Of a stretch of DNA of 64,000 bases, positions 9,071 through 18,084 are shown piece by piece. This stretch comes from Prosthecobacter algae (GTDB lineage Bacteria; Verrucomicrobiota; Verrucomicrobiia; Verrucomicrobiales; Verrucomicrobiaceae): assembly GCF_039542385.1 (NCBI RefSeq), contig NZ_BAABIA010000003.1:682001-746000 (forward strand), read 5' to 3'. Made by a program: the position numbers and the translations under genes. Under the pieces are notes generated by a model. It saw only the letters and a program-made list of their open reading frames with translations, searched no databases and was not told the origin of the DNA. Position 1 is the stretch's first letter. The number at the start of each line of letters is the position of its first letter.

Positions 9071-9832
9071 ATGAGCCATTGCATCGACCTCCAAGGCAAA
9101 GTTGTCCTTATCACTGGAGCCTCCCAGGGTATCGGAGCCCAGATGGCCCGCACCTTTCATCAGGCTGGTGCCACGGTGGCGCTGAATCATCCAGGGCTGG
9201 GCAGCACGGGTGAAGACGCCCAAAAGATCGCCGATGAACTGAATGCGCTGCGCGCTACGAGCGCAGCCGTGGTGATGGCAGACGTGGCGGATGCCGAAGC
9301 CGTGCAGGCCATGATGACGGAGGTGCAGCGGACCTTTGGCGGTCTCGACTACCTGATCAACAACGCGGCCATCCTGCGCGACCGCACCATCGCCAAGATG
9401 AGCCATGAAGAATGGGAATCGGTGATGGATGTAAACCTCACGGGGGTGTTTCACTGCTGCAAGTACGCGCTTGAAATCATGCGTGAAAACGGGGCCATCG
9501 TCAGCATGGGCAGCATCGCGGCGATCCAGGGTTTCTACGGCCAGGCGAACTACGCGGCAGCCAAGGCAGGCGTACAGGCGATGATGCGGGTGCTCAGCCG
9601 TGAGGCGGCACGAAGGAACATCCGCGCCAATGCGATTGCCCCGGGCGTGGTGGATACGGCGATGGCCGCAACCATCCCGGAAAGCGTGCGTGCCGAGATG
9701 ATCAAAAACATCCCATTGGGCCGATTCGGCAGCACGGCTGAGATCGCCAACGTGGCGCTGTTTCTATGCTCGCCGCTGGCCTCCTACGTGACAGGGCAAA
9801 CTCTGGAAGTGAACGGAGGCTGGCGCGGATGA
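9071..9832 (+). CDS. SDR oxidoreductase (3-ketoacyl/acetoacetyl reductase or 3-hydroxybutyrate dehydrogenase type)
   Basis: A 253-residue classical short-chain dehydrogenase. It has TGASQGIG (15-22), NNAAI (97-101), catalytic Ser148, and the YAAAK motif with Tyr161 and Lys165. The C-terminus SYVTGQTLEVNGGWRG is typical of FabG/PhaB-type reductases. The stop overlaps the CoA-transferase start (ATGA), and that gene overlaps the thiolase in turn. This context points to oxidation or reduction of a 3-hydroxyacyl/3-oxoacyl C4 unit rather than general fatty-acid synthesis (inference). Cofactor preference was not judged. Confidence 0.9.
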   Translation: MSHCIDLQGKVVLITGASQGIGAQMARTFHQAGATVALNHPGLGSTGEDAQKIADELNALRATSAAVVMADVADAEAVQAMMTEVQRTFGGLDYLINNAAILRDRTIAKMSHEEWESVMDVNLTGVFHCCKYALEIMRENGAIVSMGSIAAIQGFYGQANYAAAKAGVQAMMRVLSREAARRNIRANAIAPGVVDTAMAATIPESVRAEMIKNIPLGRFGSTAEIANVALFLCSPLASYVTGQTLEVNGGWRG

Positions 9833-11361
9833 GGGCGGCGGCTCTTTGCGTCACGGCAGATGAAGCCATCGCCGCCATTCCAGATGGCACCTGTGTGGCG
9901 GTTGGTGGCTTTGTGGGTGCCGGACATCCGGAGATGCTGACGGCGGCACTGGAACGGCGCTTTCTGCAAACGGGCACGCCCAATGACCTGACGTTGTACT
10001 ATTGCGCCGGCCAAGGAGACCGGGGCGAACGCGGCCTGAACCACCTCGCCCATCGGGGGCTCATCAAGCGGGTGATCGGCGGCCACTGGAACCTCGCGCC
10101 CAAGTTGGGAGCCATGGCGCTGGCCAATGAAATCGAAGCCTACAATTTCCCGCAGGGGGTGCTGAGCGTGCTCCTCCGCGAGATCGCCGCCAAGCGCCCA
10201 GGCCTGATCACCCAGGTCGGCCTGAACACCTTCATCGACGCATCGCAGACCGGAGGCCGGATGAATGCGCGCACCACAGAACCTCTGGTGGAAAGGCTGA
10301 TGCTGGACGGCCAGATTTGGCTGAGATACAAGCCCGTGCCTGTGCATGTGGGACTCATCCGCGCCACATATGCGGACGCACGCGGCAATTTAAGCATGGA
10401 ACGCGAAGGCTTGGTGGGGGAGGTGCTGCCCATCGCCCAGGCCGCCAAAAACCATGGAGGCATCGTCATCGCCCAGGTGGAAAAAGTCGTGGACCGCCTG
10501 CCAGATCCGAAAGCGGTGCGTGTGCCGGGCATCCTGGTGGACTACGTGGTGGCCAGCGAGGGGGTGCAGCATGACCAGACATTCGGCGAGGTGTTCAATG
10601 CCGACTATGTGAGCACCTGTAACACGGCCTTTGAACTGCCCGCGATGGCTTTTTCTGAGCGCAAAATCATCGGCCAACGCGCCCTGCAGGAGATTCGTGC
10701 GGGGGACATTGTGAATCTGGGAATCGGCCTACCCGAAAGTGTCGCCATGGTGGCCGCGGAGACAGGAAGGCTGCAAGAGTTTACCCTCACGGTGGAGAGC
10801 GGCCCTACCGGGGGAGTGCCCGCTTCCGGCCTCAGCTTTGGCTGCAGCTATTTTCCGGAAGCCATCATTGACCAGCCCTCTCAATTTGACTTTTACGATG
10901 GCGGCGGCCTGGACATCGCCGTGCTGGGTGCCGTGGAGGTGGATGCGGAGGGCAGCGTGAATGTGGCCAGCTTTGCCGGGCGTTTTGCGGGCGTGGGCGG
11001 CTTTGTCAACATAGTCCAAAGCGCGCGCCGCCTGGTCTTTTGCCTCACCTTGCGTGCAGGAGATCTGGAGGTGGCCGTGGAGAATGGGCGGCTGGTGATT
11101 GTCAAAGAAGGCCGCCATGCCAAATTTGTGAAACGTTTCCAGCATGTCTGCTTTCACGGCCCCACCGCCCTCCATCGGGGTCAGCAGGTCATCTATGTCA
11201 CGGAGCGGGCGGTCTTTGAACTGACAGCGCAGGGGCTGAAGCTCATCGAACTGGCCCCGGGGGTGGATCTGCAAAAGCAGGTCCTTGACCAGATGGAGTT
11301 CGCTCCTGTTATCGAGTCTGTCTCCGCCATGCCTGACGGCTGCTTTTCCCTTCTCTCATGA
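9829..11361 (+). CDS. Fused alpha-beta CoA-transferase (acetoacetate/propionate CoA-transferase type)
   Basis: A 510-residue family I CoA-transferase with both subunits in one chain, similar in layout to YdiF/Pct. The N-terminal half has GGFVGAGHPEML, and the C-terminal half has the catalytic-glutamate motif TVESGPTGGVPASG, in which Glu323 would form the glutamyl-CoA thioester. It would move CoA between acyl-CoAs and free acids such as acetoacetate. The start at 9829 overlaps the SDR stop by four bases, and the stop overlaps the thiolase ATG by four bases. An in-frame ATG at 9766 lies inside the SDR gene and is not favoured. The operon fits acetoacetate activation followed by thiolysis. Confidence 0.9.
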   Translation: MRAAALCVTADEAIAAIPDGTCVAVGGFVGAGHPEMLTAALERRFLQTGTPNDLTLYYCAGQGDRGERGLNHLAHRGLIKRVIGGHWNLAPKLGAMALANEIEAYNFPQGVLSVLLREIAAKRPGLITQVGLNTFIDASQTGGRMNARTTEPLVERLMLDGQIWLRYKPVPVHVGLIRATYADARGNLSMEREGLVGEVLPIAQAAKNHGGIVIAQVEKVVDRLPDPKAVRVPGILVDYVVASEGVQHDQTFGEVFNADYVSTCNTAFELPAMAFSERKIIGQRALQEIRAGDIVNLGIGLPESVAMVAAETGRLQEFTLTVESGPTGGVPASGLSFGCSYFPEAIIDQPSQFDFYDGGGLDIAVLGAVEVDAEGSVNVASFAGRFAGVGGFVNIVQSARRLVFCLTLRAGDLEVAVENGRLVIVKEGRHAKFVKRFQHVCFHGPTALHRGQQVIYVTERAVFELTAQGLKLIELAPGVDLQKQVLDQMEFAPVIESVSAMPDGCFSLLS

Positions 11362-12524
11362 TCTACTCCACGCCCGTCTTCATCACCGATGCAAAACGCT
11401 CCCCGATTGGTCGGCTGGGCGGCGGCCTGCGCTCACTTTCTGTGGCAGACCTAGCCCTGCCAGTGGCACAGGCGATGGTTCCAGAGCCGCTGAAGCCTGC
11501 CATTCAGCAGGTGATCCTGGGCCAGGTGCTGCAGGCGGGAGCAGGCATGAATGTGGCACGCCAACTGGGGCTGCGCCTGGGCCTGCCGCAGAGCACGCCC
11601 GCCTATGTGGTAAACATGGTCTGCGGCTCTGGCATGAAGGCCGTGGCCCTGGGGGCAGATGCCATCGCGGCAGGTGAGGCCGCTCTGGTTCTGGCGGGAG
11701 GCGTGGAATCCATGAGCCGTGCCCCGCATTATGCCCCCGACTTGCGCAGCGGTTGCAAACTGGGCAACAGCTCGTTGGTGGATGCCATCTTGGCCGATGG
11801 CCTGACGGATCCCGTGCTGAACATCGGCATGGGAGAAACCGCCGAACGCATTGTAGATGCCTGTGCCATCACCCGGGCAGACCAGGATGCTTTTGCCCTG
11901 GCCAGCCAGCAAGGGGCCAGTGCCAGCCGTGAGGCCTTTCAGCGCGAGATTGTTCCACTGGAAACCCGTGAGGGGATGGTGCAGCACGATGAGCATCCGC
12001 GGTCAGATACCACCCTGGAGAAGCTTTCCAAACTGAAGCCCGCCTTTCGCAAAGACGGCAGCGTCACGGCTGGCAATTCGTCGGGGGTAAACGATGGATC
12101 GGCCCTGCTGATGCTGGCTTCGGAGGCCGCCATCTCCCGACACAGCCTGACAACACGGGCACGTCTTGTCGGCTGTTCCGCGGTGGGCTGCGATCCAGCC
12201 ACCATGGGCCTGGGGCCGGTACATGCCATCCGCCGTCTGTGCGAAGAGGCCGGGTGGGAACTCGATTCAGTGGACGCTGTGGAGATCAACGAAGCCTTTG
12301 CTGCCCAGGCACTGGCCTGCGCCCAGCAGTTGGGACTTGATCAGAGCCGATTGAACCGTCGCGGTGGAGCCATTGCGCTCGGCCATCCGGTGGGGTGTAG
12401 CGGTGCGCGGGTGCTGGTGACGCTGCTGCATCTCATGGAGGACCTGGACCTGCGGCGTGGCATCGCCTCCCTCTGCATCGGCGGAGGCATGGGCATTGCC
12501 ATGGCCATTGAACGAGGGAAATGA
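11358..12524 (+). CDS. Acetyl-CoA acetyltransferase (thiolase family)
   Basis: A 388-residue thiolase. The nucleophilic Cys89 is in [12 protein letters not shown]. The EINEAFAAQ motif follows, then [10 protein letters not shown] with His343, and the second catalytic Cys373 in SLCIGGGMG. Length and motifs match biosynthetic/degradative acetoacetyl-CoA thiolases (PhaA/AtoB type). It is the last gene of a three-gene operon with four-base overlaps. Together with the CoA-transferase it can convert acetoacetate to two acetyl-CoA, or run in the synthetic direction. No PHB synthase is in the window, so a storage role is unproven. The following 292 bp hold no gene. Confidence 0.93.
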   Translation: MIYSTPVFITDAKRSPIGRLGGGLRSLSVADLALPVAQAMVPEPLKPAIQQVILGQVLQAGAGMNVARQLGLRLGLPQSTPAYVVNMVCGSGMKAVALGADAIAAGEAALVLAGGVESMSRAPHYAPDLRSGCKLGNSSLVDAILADGLTDPVLNIGMGETAERIVDACAITRADQDAFALASQQGASASREAFQREIVPLETREGMVQHDEHPRSDTTLEKLSKLKPAFRKDGSVTAGNSSGVNDGSALLMLASEAAISRHSLTTRARLVGCSAVGCDPATMGLGPVHAIRRLCEEAGWELDSVDAVEINEAFAAQALACAQQLGLDQSRLNRRGGAIALGHPVGCSGARVLVTLLHLMEDLDLRRGIASLCIGGGMGIAMAIERGK

Positions 12525-12816
12525 GCCGGTCTAACATCAAGGGAGTGGCGCGGGAGCGGTGAGAGACGGCTTTGGCCGGATGCACGAGAGCAAGACAGCA
12601 CAGATGAGACGCCCGGCTGCGGAAATTTCAACCATTTGGCCGACGTTGACATCGGCCCCACAACAAACCTTCGGCATAAATAGTTAGGCTACTCATCCCA
12701 CAGCCATAAAGTGGGAAAGGCCATGAAAGTTCCGTTTCCTTCAAAACAGGTGGCGATTTTCGTTTGCCAAACCACAGCGTCGGAAGAGTCTAATTCTGGT
12801 CACTTCAAGGATCCAG

Positions 12817-13905
12817 ATGAAGAAAAAAGCCGCCACCTCCCCCAGCCTTCCTCGGCGACTATCCTTAGTGGCCCAAACGGTAGACAGCCTTTGTGAAGGC
12901 ATCAAAAACGGCCATTGGCAAAAGCTGCTGCCAGGAGAGCGCGAACTCTGCGAAAGCCTCCAGGTCAGCCGTCGCACACTCCGTTCGGCCCTGGATGAAT
13001 TGCAGCGCAAAGGCTGGCTGGAAGTGGCCCACAGACAGCGGCGGCGCATCAAGGGCCGCCGGAGCAAACCTGAGATCGAAGAGCCCAAAAAGGTCGTCGC
13101 CATCCTCATGCCCGGCTCTTTCCTTTCCCTACCCTCACGGATCACCTTTGTCATCGACAGCCTGCGGAGCAAGCTCACCGCCGCAGGTTGTGAGGTGCAG
13201 TTCCACGTGAACCCAGCCTGCTACACAGCCAACCCGGGGCGGGTACTCTCGCAGTTTGTAGCAACCCACCCCGCCTCAGTTTGGCTGGTGCTCAGCGCCC
13301 AGGAACCCATGCAGCGGTGGTTCAGCAAGCAGCCACTGTCTTCCCTAATTCTGGGGTCCTCCGCCCCAGGGATCAACCTGCCCTCCGTGGATGTGGACTT
13401 TCACGCCGCCTGCCACCACGCGGGCGGCCTGCTCTGGCGCAAAGGCCACCGACAGATCGGCCTGGTGCTTTTCAAAGATGTGTACGGGGGTGACATCGCC
13501 AGCGAGGAGGGGCTGCGCGATGCCCTCAAGGACATGCCCGGAGCCCAACTGCATGTACTGCGGCATGACAACCAGTCCAGCAGTCTCTGCGCCTTGCTGG
13601 ACGAATCCCTACGACAACCAAAACCGCCCACCGCCTACGTGGTCGGCGGGGCCACCCAGGTCCTCACCGTCATGATGCATCTCATGCGCCGCGGCAAACG
13701 CATCCCACAAGACATCGCCGTGATCTCTCGGGACAACGATCCCATCCTGGATGCCACCAGTCCCACCGTCGCCCGTTACGCCATCCAGCCTGCGCAACTG
13801 GCCACCCGCATCGCCCTGGTCGTCCGCCAGTTGGCAGAGACGAATACCGTGCCCGCCAATGCCATCCGGCTGATGCCCACCTTCGTCGCCGGAGAGTCCG
13901 TCTAA
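12817..13905 (+). CDS. GntR-type HTH regulator with LacI-like sensor domain
   Basis: A 362-residue regulator. The N-terminal winged helix-turn-helix (about 15-75) carries LPGERELCESLQVSRRTLRSALDEL, summarised by LPGERELCESLQVS and RRTLRSALDELQRKGWLEV, as in GntR proteins. A basic linker with RRRIKGRR follows. Residues from about 90 form a LacI/periplasmic-binding-protein fold with VVAILMPG, GGLLWRKGHRQIGLVLF and IAVISRDND. This architecture is common in Verrucomicrobia and usually controls sugar-catabolic genes. The 292-bp non-coding stretch upstream probably holds its promoter. No target operon is adjacent, so its regulon is unknown. An ATG slightly upstream is not in a better context. Confidence 0.85.
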   Translation: MKKKAATSPSLPRRLSLVAQTVDSLCEGIKNGHWQKLLPGERELCESLQVSRRTLRSALDELQRKGWLEVAHRQRRRIKGRRSKPEIEEPKKVVAILMPGSFLSLPSRITFVIDSLRSKLTAAGCEVQFHVNPACYTANPGRVLSQFVATHPASVWLVLSAQEPMQRWFSKQPLSSLILGSSAPGINLPSVDVDFHAACHHAGGLLWRKGHRQIGLVLFKDVYGGDIASEEGLRDALKDMPGAQLHVLRHDNQSSSLCALLDESLRQPKPPTAYVVGGATQVLTVMMHLMRRGKRIPQDIAVISRDNDPILDATSPTVARYAIQPAQLATRIALVVRQLAETNTVPANAIRLMPTFVAGESV

Positions 13906-13919
13906 CAAAAAGCGCCAAA

Positions 13920-14891
13920 TTAAACACGTGCGCCCATCAGAACTTTCATCACATCGTCCAGGGTGATCCATCCCGCCATGCGCGCACCGGGGGCATCCAC
14001 CAAGGCGGCGACCTCCTGCTCCTCCAAAAAGAGGGCCAGAAGCTGGGTGAGGGAGGCCTTGCCATCCACATGCAGCGCTGGCCGGACCAGCTTTGTCCAG
14101 TCCGCCGTGGCAGGGGTGGTGAGATTCTGAACGAAGAGCTCGCGCACGCGGATGTAACCGATAAGACTGTCTGGCGTACCATCCAGGCTCACAGGATAGC
14201 TGCGATGCAACTTGGGCCCCACCGCCTGCACATTTTCCAGAAGGGAGAGCCGGGCGTCAAAGACGCGCACGGCTTCCTTCGGCACCATGGCCGTCTTCAC
14301 CCGCCGGGCGCTGAGGGTGGCCGCATGGATCATGATGATCTCTTCCTGGTTATGCAGCAGTTGCTCAGCCTTAGCCGCCTGCACCAGGGTGATGATGTCC
14401 ATGATTTGGTCGCTTTGGTTGCGCCCTTCGGTGCTGCGGCTCTTCAGCCGTTCGCAGAATTTTTCCATCAGCAATACCAGCGGATGGCAGAGGCGCAGCA
14501 TGACGGTGAGAGGCCCGATGAGCCGGGGAGCAAACTTGGCCGCATGATGCACACCGATGATCTTCGGCGCCATCTCCCCACCAAAGAGGACCAGGATGGA
14601 CATGAGGATGGAAAAGACCCACAGCCACTCTGCCCCATAGATACCGGTAAAAAGGGCACCTGCCAGCGTAGCCAGGCCCGTGTTGGCCAGGGTATTGAAG
14701 ACGAGGATGGCGGAGATAGGCCGCTCGATGGCGTTCTTCATTTCCAACCAGCGCCCCGCACTGCGGATGCCCTTTTTCTCCTGCAACTTCAGTTCCAGTG
14801 GATTCAGGCTGAGCAGCACCGCCTCCGTCAAGGAGCAGGTGAAGGAGACGGCGAGGACGGTGACGGAGATGGCAAGGAGGAGCAGCAGCAT
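13920..14891 (-). CDS. CNNM/DUF21 domain membrane protein (CorC/HlyC family)
   Basis: A 323-residue protein starting at MLLLLLAISVTVLAVSF. Four hydrophobic segments make up a DUF21 transmembrane domain in the first 150 residues, with the family motif LVFNTLANTGLATLAGALF and GGEMAPKIIGVHHA. A cytosolic part with two degenerate CBS-like units follows (AMVPKEAVRVFDARLSLLENV and YPVSLDGTPDSLIGYIRVREL, quoted in part). Family members are linked to Mg2+/Co2+ efflux. A longer start at 15002 would add a non-hydrophobic extension and is rejected. The 215-bp leader contains a long-range inverted repeat that could be regulatory. Confidence 0.85.
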   Translation of the reverse strand: MLLLLLAISVTVLAVSFTCSLTEAVLLSLNPLELKLQEKKGIRSAGRWLEMKNAIERPISAILVFNTLANTGLATLAGALFTGIYGAEWLWVFSILMSILVLFGGEMAPKIIGVHHAAKFAPRLIGPLTVMLRLCHPLVLLMEKFCERLKSRSTEGRNQSDQIMDIITLVQAAKAEQLLHNQEEIIMIHAATLSARRVKTAMVPKEAVRVFDARLSLLENVQAVGPKLHRSYPVSLDGTPDSLIGYIRVRELFVQNLTTPATADWTKLVRPALHVDGKASLTQLLALFLEEQEVAALVDAPGARMAGWITLDDVMKVLMGARV

Positions 14892-15002
14892 CGAGTGGGG
14901 GGGAAATGAATGGAACCCAAGACGAGCAGAAACCCCGCCCAGCAAGCTCGCTAAAAAAGCACGTGTAAGGTCAGGTGCTGACTTCGCCCATGGGCAGGGC
15001 AT

Positions 15003-15087
15003 GCGCCCTCAGTCTCTTCGGATGGGAAAGATCTTTTGCGGGCACCGGGTGGGGTGACCCGAGACCGAAATCTGAGGCTGAGGGCGC
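15003..15087. other. Long-range inverted repeat in the leader of the CNNM gene
   Basis: GCGCCCTCAG at 15003-15012 is perfectly complementary to CTGAGGGCGC at 15078-15087, closing an 85-nt segment. Inside, on the minus strand, GTCTCGG and CCGAAGAGAC can form a second helix. The segment lies between the stop of the M14-type gene and the start of the CNNM gene, both on the minus strand. It could be a structured 5' leader, an attenuator or a read-through terminator. It does not match a riboswitch consensus that I recognise, including the yybP-ykoY and M-box types. Confidence 0.4.
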
Positions 15088-15106
15088 GCTCCGGGGGGGG
15101 GAGAGA

Positions 15107-15874
15107 TTACAAGTTCGCCGCGTAGGCCTGGAGCTGGCGATATTCCGCCAGAATGGTCTTCACCGCCGCCACCGTAGCGCTGACCTGATGGTGCATGGGC
15201 GAGAGAGCGGGTGTTTCAAAGACGATTTCCAGAGGCCGCGGATGCTGCTCCGGCGGCGCGCTGAGGATGCCGTGGTAACCTTCCTTGATGATGCCACGGG
15301 AGGCGAGGAAACCATCAATGATGGGCAGCTCATTGCGCGGCAGAGATTCCGCTGCGGCGGCCAGCGCAGGCTCCAGCAGGTGCTCGCTGAGCAGAGCCCC
15401 GCTGACAAAGCCATAGCAGCCATCAGAGTCATCGTCGGCATGCAGGGAGACGATGCCGTCGTAACGTTCGCGGCGCAGCTCGTTCTCCAGGTAAATGACC
15501 TCAGGCTCAATGGAGCCATACCAAAATTCGCGATTCAGATCCAGGCCGTTCTGATTGTGGCGGATGCCCAGATTACGTCCTGTCGGATTGCAGATGGGAA
15601 AGAAATGGAGTTCGAAGTCGTGCAGTTCCTCCGGCTTTTCCGCCGCCCACTGGATCAGTTCCTGAATGGCCAGCGTACCCGCCTCCTCATCGCCATGAAT
15701 GCCGCCGAAGATGCCAAATTTGTAGCCCTGGCCCTTCTTCAGCGGTTTGCTGATGATCTTGGGAATGTAGATTCCCTGGTCTGGTGGCAGGCTTTCCAAA
15801 ATGAGGCGTGAAGGGGCGATGCGCAGCGGGGTGTGGCGACTGCGGGAGAGATGAACAGGGGGAAAGATATTCAT
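15107..15874 (-). CDS. M14-family succinylglutamate desuccinylase/aspartoacylase-like zinc hydrolase
   Basis: A 255-residue protein with the M14 zinc-site pattern: GGIHGDEE (His60, Glu63), NPTGR at 96-100 and DLNREFW at 112-118 for substrate carboxylate binding. His145 in SLHADDD is the third zinc ligand and Glu220 in EIVFETPA is the catalytic base. This arrangement fits the AstE/ASPA branch (amide deacylases) or a small carboxypeptidase. The substrate is not determinable. It lies 21 bp downstream of the YezD-like gene on the same strand and may be co-transcribed with it. Confidence 0.88.
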   Translation of the reverse strand: MNIFPPVHLSRSRHTPLRIAPSRLILESLPPDQGIYIPKIISKPLKKGQGYKFGIFGGIHGDEEAGTLAIQELIQWAAEKPEELHDFELHFFPICNPTGRNLGIRHNQNGLDLNREFWYGSIEPEVIYLENELRRERYDGIVSLHADDDSDGCYGFVSGALLSEHLLEPALAAAAESLPRNELPIIDGFLASRGIIKEGYHGILSAPPEQHPRPLEIVFETPALSPMHHQVSATVAAVKTILAEYRQLQAYAANL

Positions 15875-15895
15875 GATGGCGTGAGCGGCAAGGGA

Positions 15896-16078
15896 CTACT
15901 TCTTCGCGGGGACCTGGGTGGTCTCAGAGGAGAGGCGGGTTTTCTCCGTGCTCTCCACCTGCGTCACCCGCCCTTCATGGACGATGATCTGCACCGAGCC
16001 AAAACGCATAGCGCCGACTTTCTGACGGACGATTTCCAACCAGGCTTCGGATTCTGTTTCGGCGGTGTGTTGACTCAT
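15896..16078 (-). CDS. YezD-like (DUF2292) small protein
   Basis: A 60-residue protein with the core VRQKVGAMRFGSVQIIVHEG followed by RVTQVESTEKTRL. This is the YezD/DUF2292 pattern (RFGSVQIIVHDGRVxQIExTEKxR). Family members are often found near sulfur-assimilation genes and Rrf2/CymR-like regulators, but their function is unknown. Here the next upstream gene on the same strand (177 bp away) is an Rrf2 regulator, which fits that pattern, though no cys genes are present. Its stop is 21 bp before the M14 gene. Confidence 0.8.
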   Translation of the reverse strand: MSQHTAETESEAWLEIVRQKVGAMRFGSVQIIVHEGRVTQVESTEKTRLSSETTQVPAKK

Positions 16079-16254
16079 AGACGCCTAATTCCTATCTTTC
16101 ATATCTACACCCGTCAAGTAGGATTTAAAACAGACATGGATTGCTCTTCAGGCCTGAAAAAAAGGTCGTTCAAAGCATGGGAAAGCCCGGCGGCAGAAAG
16201 CGGGCCGGGCTTGATCAGCAAGGACGAGATGACCGTTAGACCGCGTCTTCACCT

Positions 16255-16794
16255 TTACACAGGCGTGTCCAGCAGCACGGCCAGGAATCCATCGGCAGGA
16301 TCAGCATGGCGCGACTTGCCTGTTTTTTTGGCAGTCTTTTTCTTCGTCGTGCCGCACTGTTCCTGCTTCCGCAGCGTCACCTCCACCACATGCTCCAGGG
16401 TGTAGCGATCCAGGATATTGGCGATGGCATTGCGCACATCGATCATGAGCATGCGCAGGCCGCAGTGCTCCTCATCCGGGCAGGTGCATTTTTCATATTC
16501 CGTCTCGCTCGCGCAGCCGATGGGGGCCAGCTTGCCATCAATAAGGCGGACGATTTCGCCCATTTTGATGCCACTCATCGGGCGGGCCAGCCGGGCTCCC
16601 CCGTGCTTGCCGCGCAGGCTTTCTACGTAGCCTGCAGTCCTCAACTCAAAAAGGATGGCTTCGAGGAACTTAAACGGCAGGTGCTCCTGCTCGGCGAGGG
16701 AGGATACGGAAATCACCCCTTCACCATTGCGGGCAGCGACCCCCAGGCGGATCATGGTGCGGAGGGCGTACTCTCCACGTTTGGTCAGTCTCAT
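16255..16794 (-). CDS. Rrf2 family transcriptional regulator
   Basis: A 179-residue protein beginning MRLTKRGEYALRTMIRLGVA, the standard Rrf2 start, so the ATG at 16794 is preferred over a longer frame reaching 16974. The winged helix includes VSSLAEQEHLPFKFLEAILFEL, then GYVESLRGKHGGARLARP as the wing (given here in two parts). Four cysteines, 94, 103, 105 and 111, could hold an Fe-S cluster or zinc as in some Rrf2 members. A Lys-rich C-terminal tail (KKKTAKKTGKSRH) is unusual. The gene is divergent from ilvC across 183 bp, so it may control ilvC, itself or the YezD/M14 genes. Confidence 0.88.
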   Translation of the reverse strand: MRLTKRGEYALRTMIRLGVAARNGEGVISVSSLAEQEHLPFKFLEAILFELRTAGYVESLRGKHGGARLARPMSGIKMGEIVRLIDGKLAPIGCASETEYEKCTCPDEEHCGLRMLMIDVRNAIANILDRYTLEHVVEVTLRKQEQCGTTKKKTAKKTGKSRHADPADGFLAVLLDTPV

Positions 16795-16977
16795 GACAAC
16801 GATGTAGGCCAAAATCCCGACCTCGCAAGTATGGCTTTGCGGCTTGGCCAAACAGTCCGGCAGGACGGAATGGGCTGCAGCGGCGCACTCCACCCGGCCT
16901 AACCGCCTGTCAACTCCTCCTTGACCATCCCCCTCAGTTGCACCACTCTGCGCGCCCTCTAACCAGACCCACAACTA
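16795..16977. promoter_or_regulatory. Divergent promoter region between the Rrf2 gene and ilvC
   Basis: This 183-bp segment separates the starts of two divergent genes and must hold both promoters. I see no perfect palindrome of 12 bp or more. A long open frame runs through it on the minus strand as an extension of the Rrf2 gene, but it shows no family similarity. Confidence 0.45.
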
Positions 16978-18006
16978 ATGCCCGCAAAAATCTACACTGA
17001 AAAAGACGCCAGCCTGGCGCCTCTCAAAGGCAAAACCTGCGCCGTGATCGGCTTTGGCTCGCAGGGCCATGCGCACGCCCTGAACCTCAAGGAAAGCGGC
17101 GTCAACGTCATCATCGGTCTGTATTCCGGCAGCAAGAGCCGCAAGGTCGCTGAAGAAAAAGGCTTCAGAGTTTATGACACCGCCGAAGCTGTGAAGCTGG
17201 CCGACGTCATCTTCGTCGCCGTTCCTGACACCAAAATCGGTGGTGTGTACAAGGCTGACATCGCCCCGAACCTGACCAAGGGTAAGACCCTCCTGTTCAG
17301 CCACGGCTTCGCCATTCATTATAAGACCGTCGTCCCACCGAAGGATGTGAACGTGATCATGGTCGCCCCGAAAGGCCCAGGCCACATCGTCCGCCGTCAG
17401 TACACAGAAGGCAAAGGCGTTCCAGGACTCATCGCCATCTATCAGGACCCTTCCAAAAAATCCAAGCAGATCGCTCTCGCTTGGGCACACGGCGTGGGTT
17501 GCACCCGTGGCGGCGTCATCCAGACCGACTTCAAGGAAGAAACCGAAACCGATCTCTTCGGAGAGCAGACCGTTCTTTGCGGCGGCACCAGCGCCCTCGT
17601 GCAGGCTGGTTTCGAAGTGCTGGTCGAGGCCGGCTACTCCCCTGAAATGGCTTACTTCGAGTGCCTCCATGAGCTGAAGCTCATCGTGGACCTCATGAAC
17701 GAGTCCGGCATCGCCGGCATGCGTTTCTCCATCTCTGAAACCGCCAAGTGGGGCGACGTCAAAGTCGGTCCGAAGATCATTGACGCCAGCGTTAAGAAGC
17801 GCATGAAGGCAGCTCTGAAGGAAATTCAGAACGGCAAGTTCGCCAAGGAGTGGATCAAGGAAACCGAGAGCGGTTACAAGACCTTCAACAAGCTGCTCAA
17901 AGACGGCGAGAAGCACCCGATCGAGAAGACCGGCGCTCGCCTCCGCAGCCTGATGCCATGGATCAAGAAGCGCGACTTCAAAGGCCAGCAGGCCAGCTAC
18001 GAGTGA
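16978..18006 (+). CDS. ilvC: Ketol-acid reductoisomerase, class I
   Basis: A 342-residue protein that matches class I (short) ketol-acid reductoisomerases over its whole length. It has the Rossmann motif VIGFGSQGHAHALNL, the GPGH segment (APKGPGHIVRRQY), the metal-binding DLFGEQTVLCGG and CHE-like LHELKLIVDLM. It converts acetolactate to 2,3-dihydroxyisovalerate with NADPH in branched-chain amino-acid synthesis. It stands alone, without ilvB/ilvN/ilvD, and is closed by a strong intrinsic terminator 46 bp downstream. Its codon choice looks more biased than that of its neighbours, consistent with high expression. Confidence 0.97.
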   Translation: MPAKIYTEKDASLAPLKGKTCAVIGFGSQGHAHALNLKESGVNVIIGLYSGSKSRKVAEEKGFRVYDTAEAVKLADVIFVAVPDTKIGGVYKADIAPNLTKGKTLLFSHGFAIHYKTVVPPKDVNVIMVAPKGPGHIVRRQYTEGKGVPGLIAIYQDPSKKSKQIALAWAHGVGCTRGGVIQTDFKEETETDLFGEQTVLCGGTSALVQAGFEVLVEAGYSPEMAYFECLHELKLIVDLMNESGIAGMRFSISETAKWGDVKVGPKIIDASVKKRMKAALKEIQNGKFAKEWIKETESGYKTFNKLLKDGEKHPIEKTGARLRSLMPWIKKRDFKGQQASYE

Positions 18007-18052
18007 TGAAAGCGGTCGTAAAAAACGGCCCCTCACACCTCTGACAATCTTG

Positions 18053-18084
18053 AGCGCGGGTCCGAAAGGACCCGCGCTTTTTTG
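18053..18084 (+). terminator. Rho-independent terminator after ilvC
   Basis: A perfect 11-bp stem, AGCGCGGGTCC / GGACCCGCGCT, closes a GAAA tetraloop and is followed at once by a run of seven T. This is a textbook intrinsic terminator on the plus strand. Confidence 0.95.

Noticed and set aside
16795-16974. N-terminal extension of the Rrf2 regulator
   Set aside because: The 60 extra residues have no similarity to the family and would run through the ilvC promoter region; MRLTKRGEYALR is the normal start.
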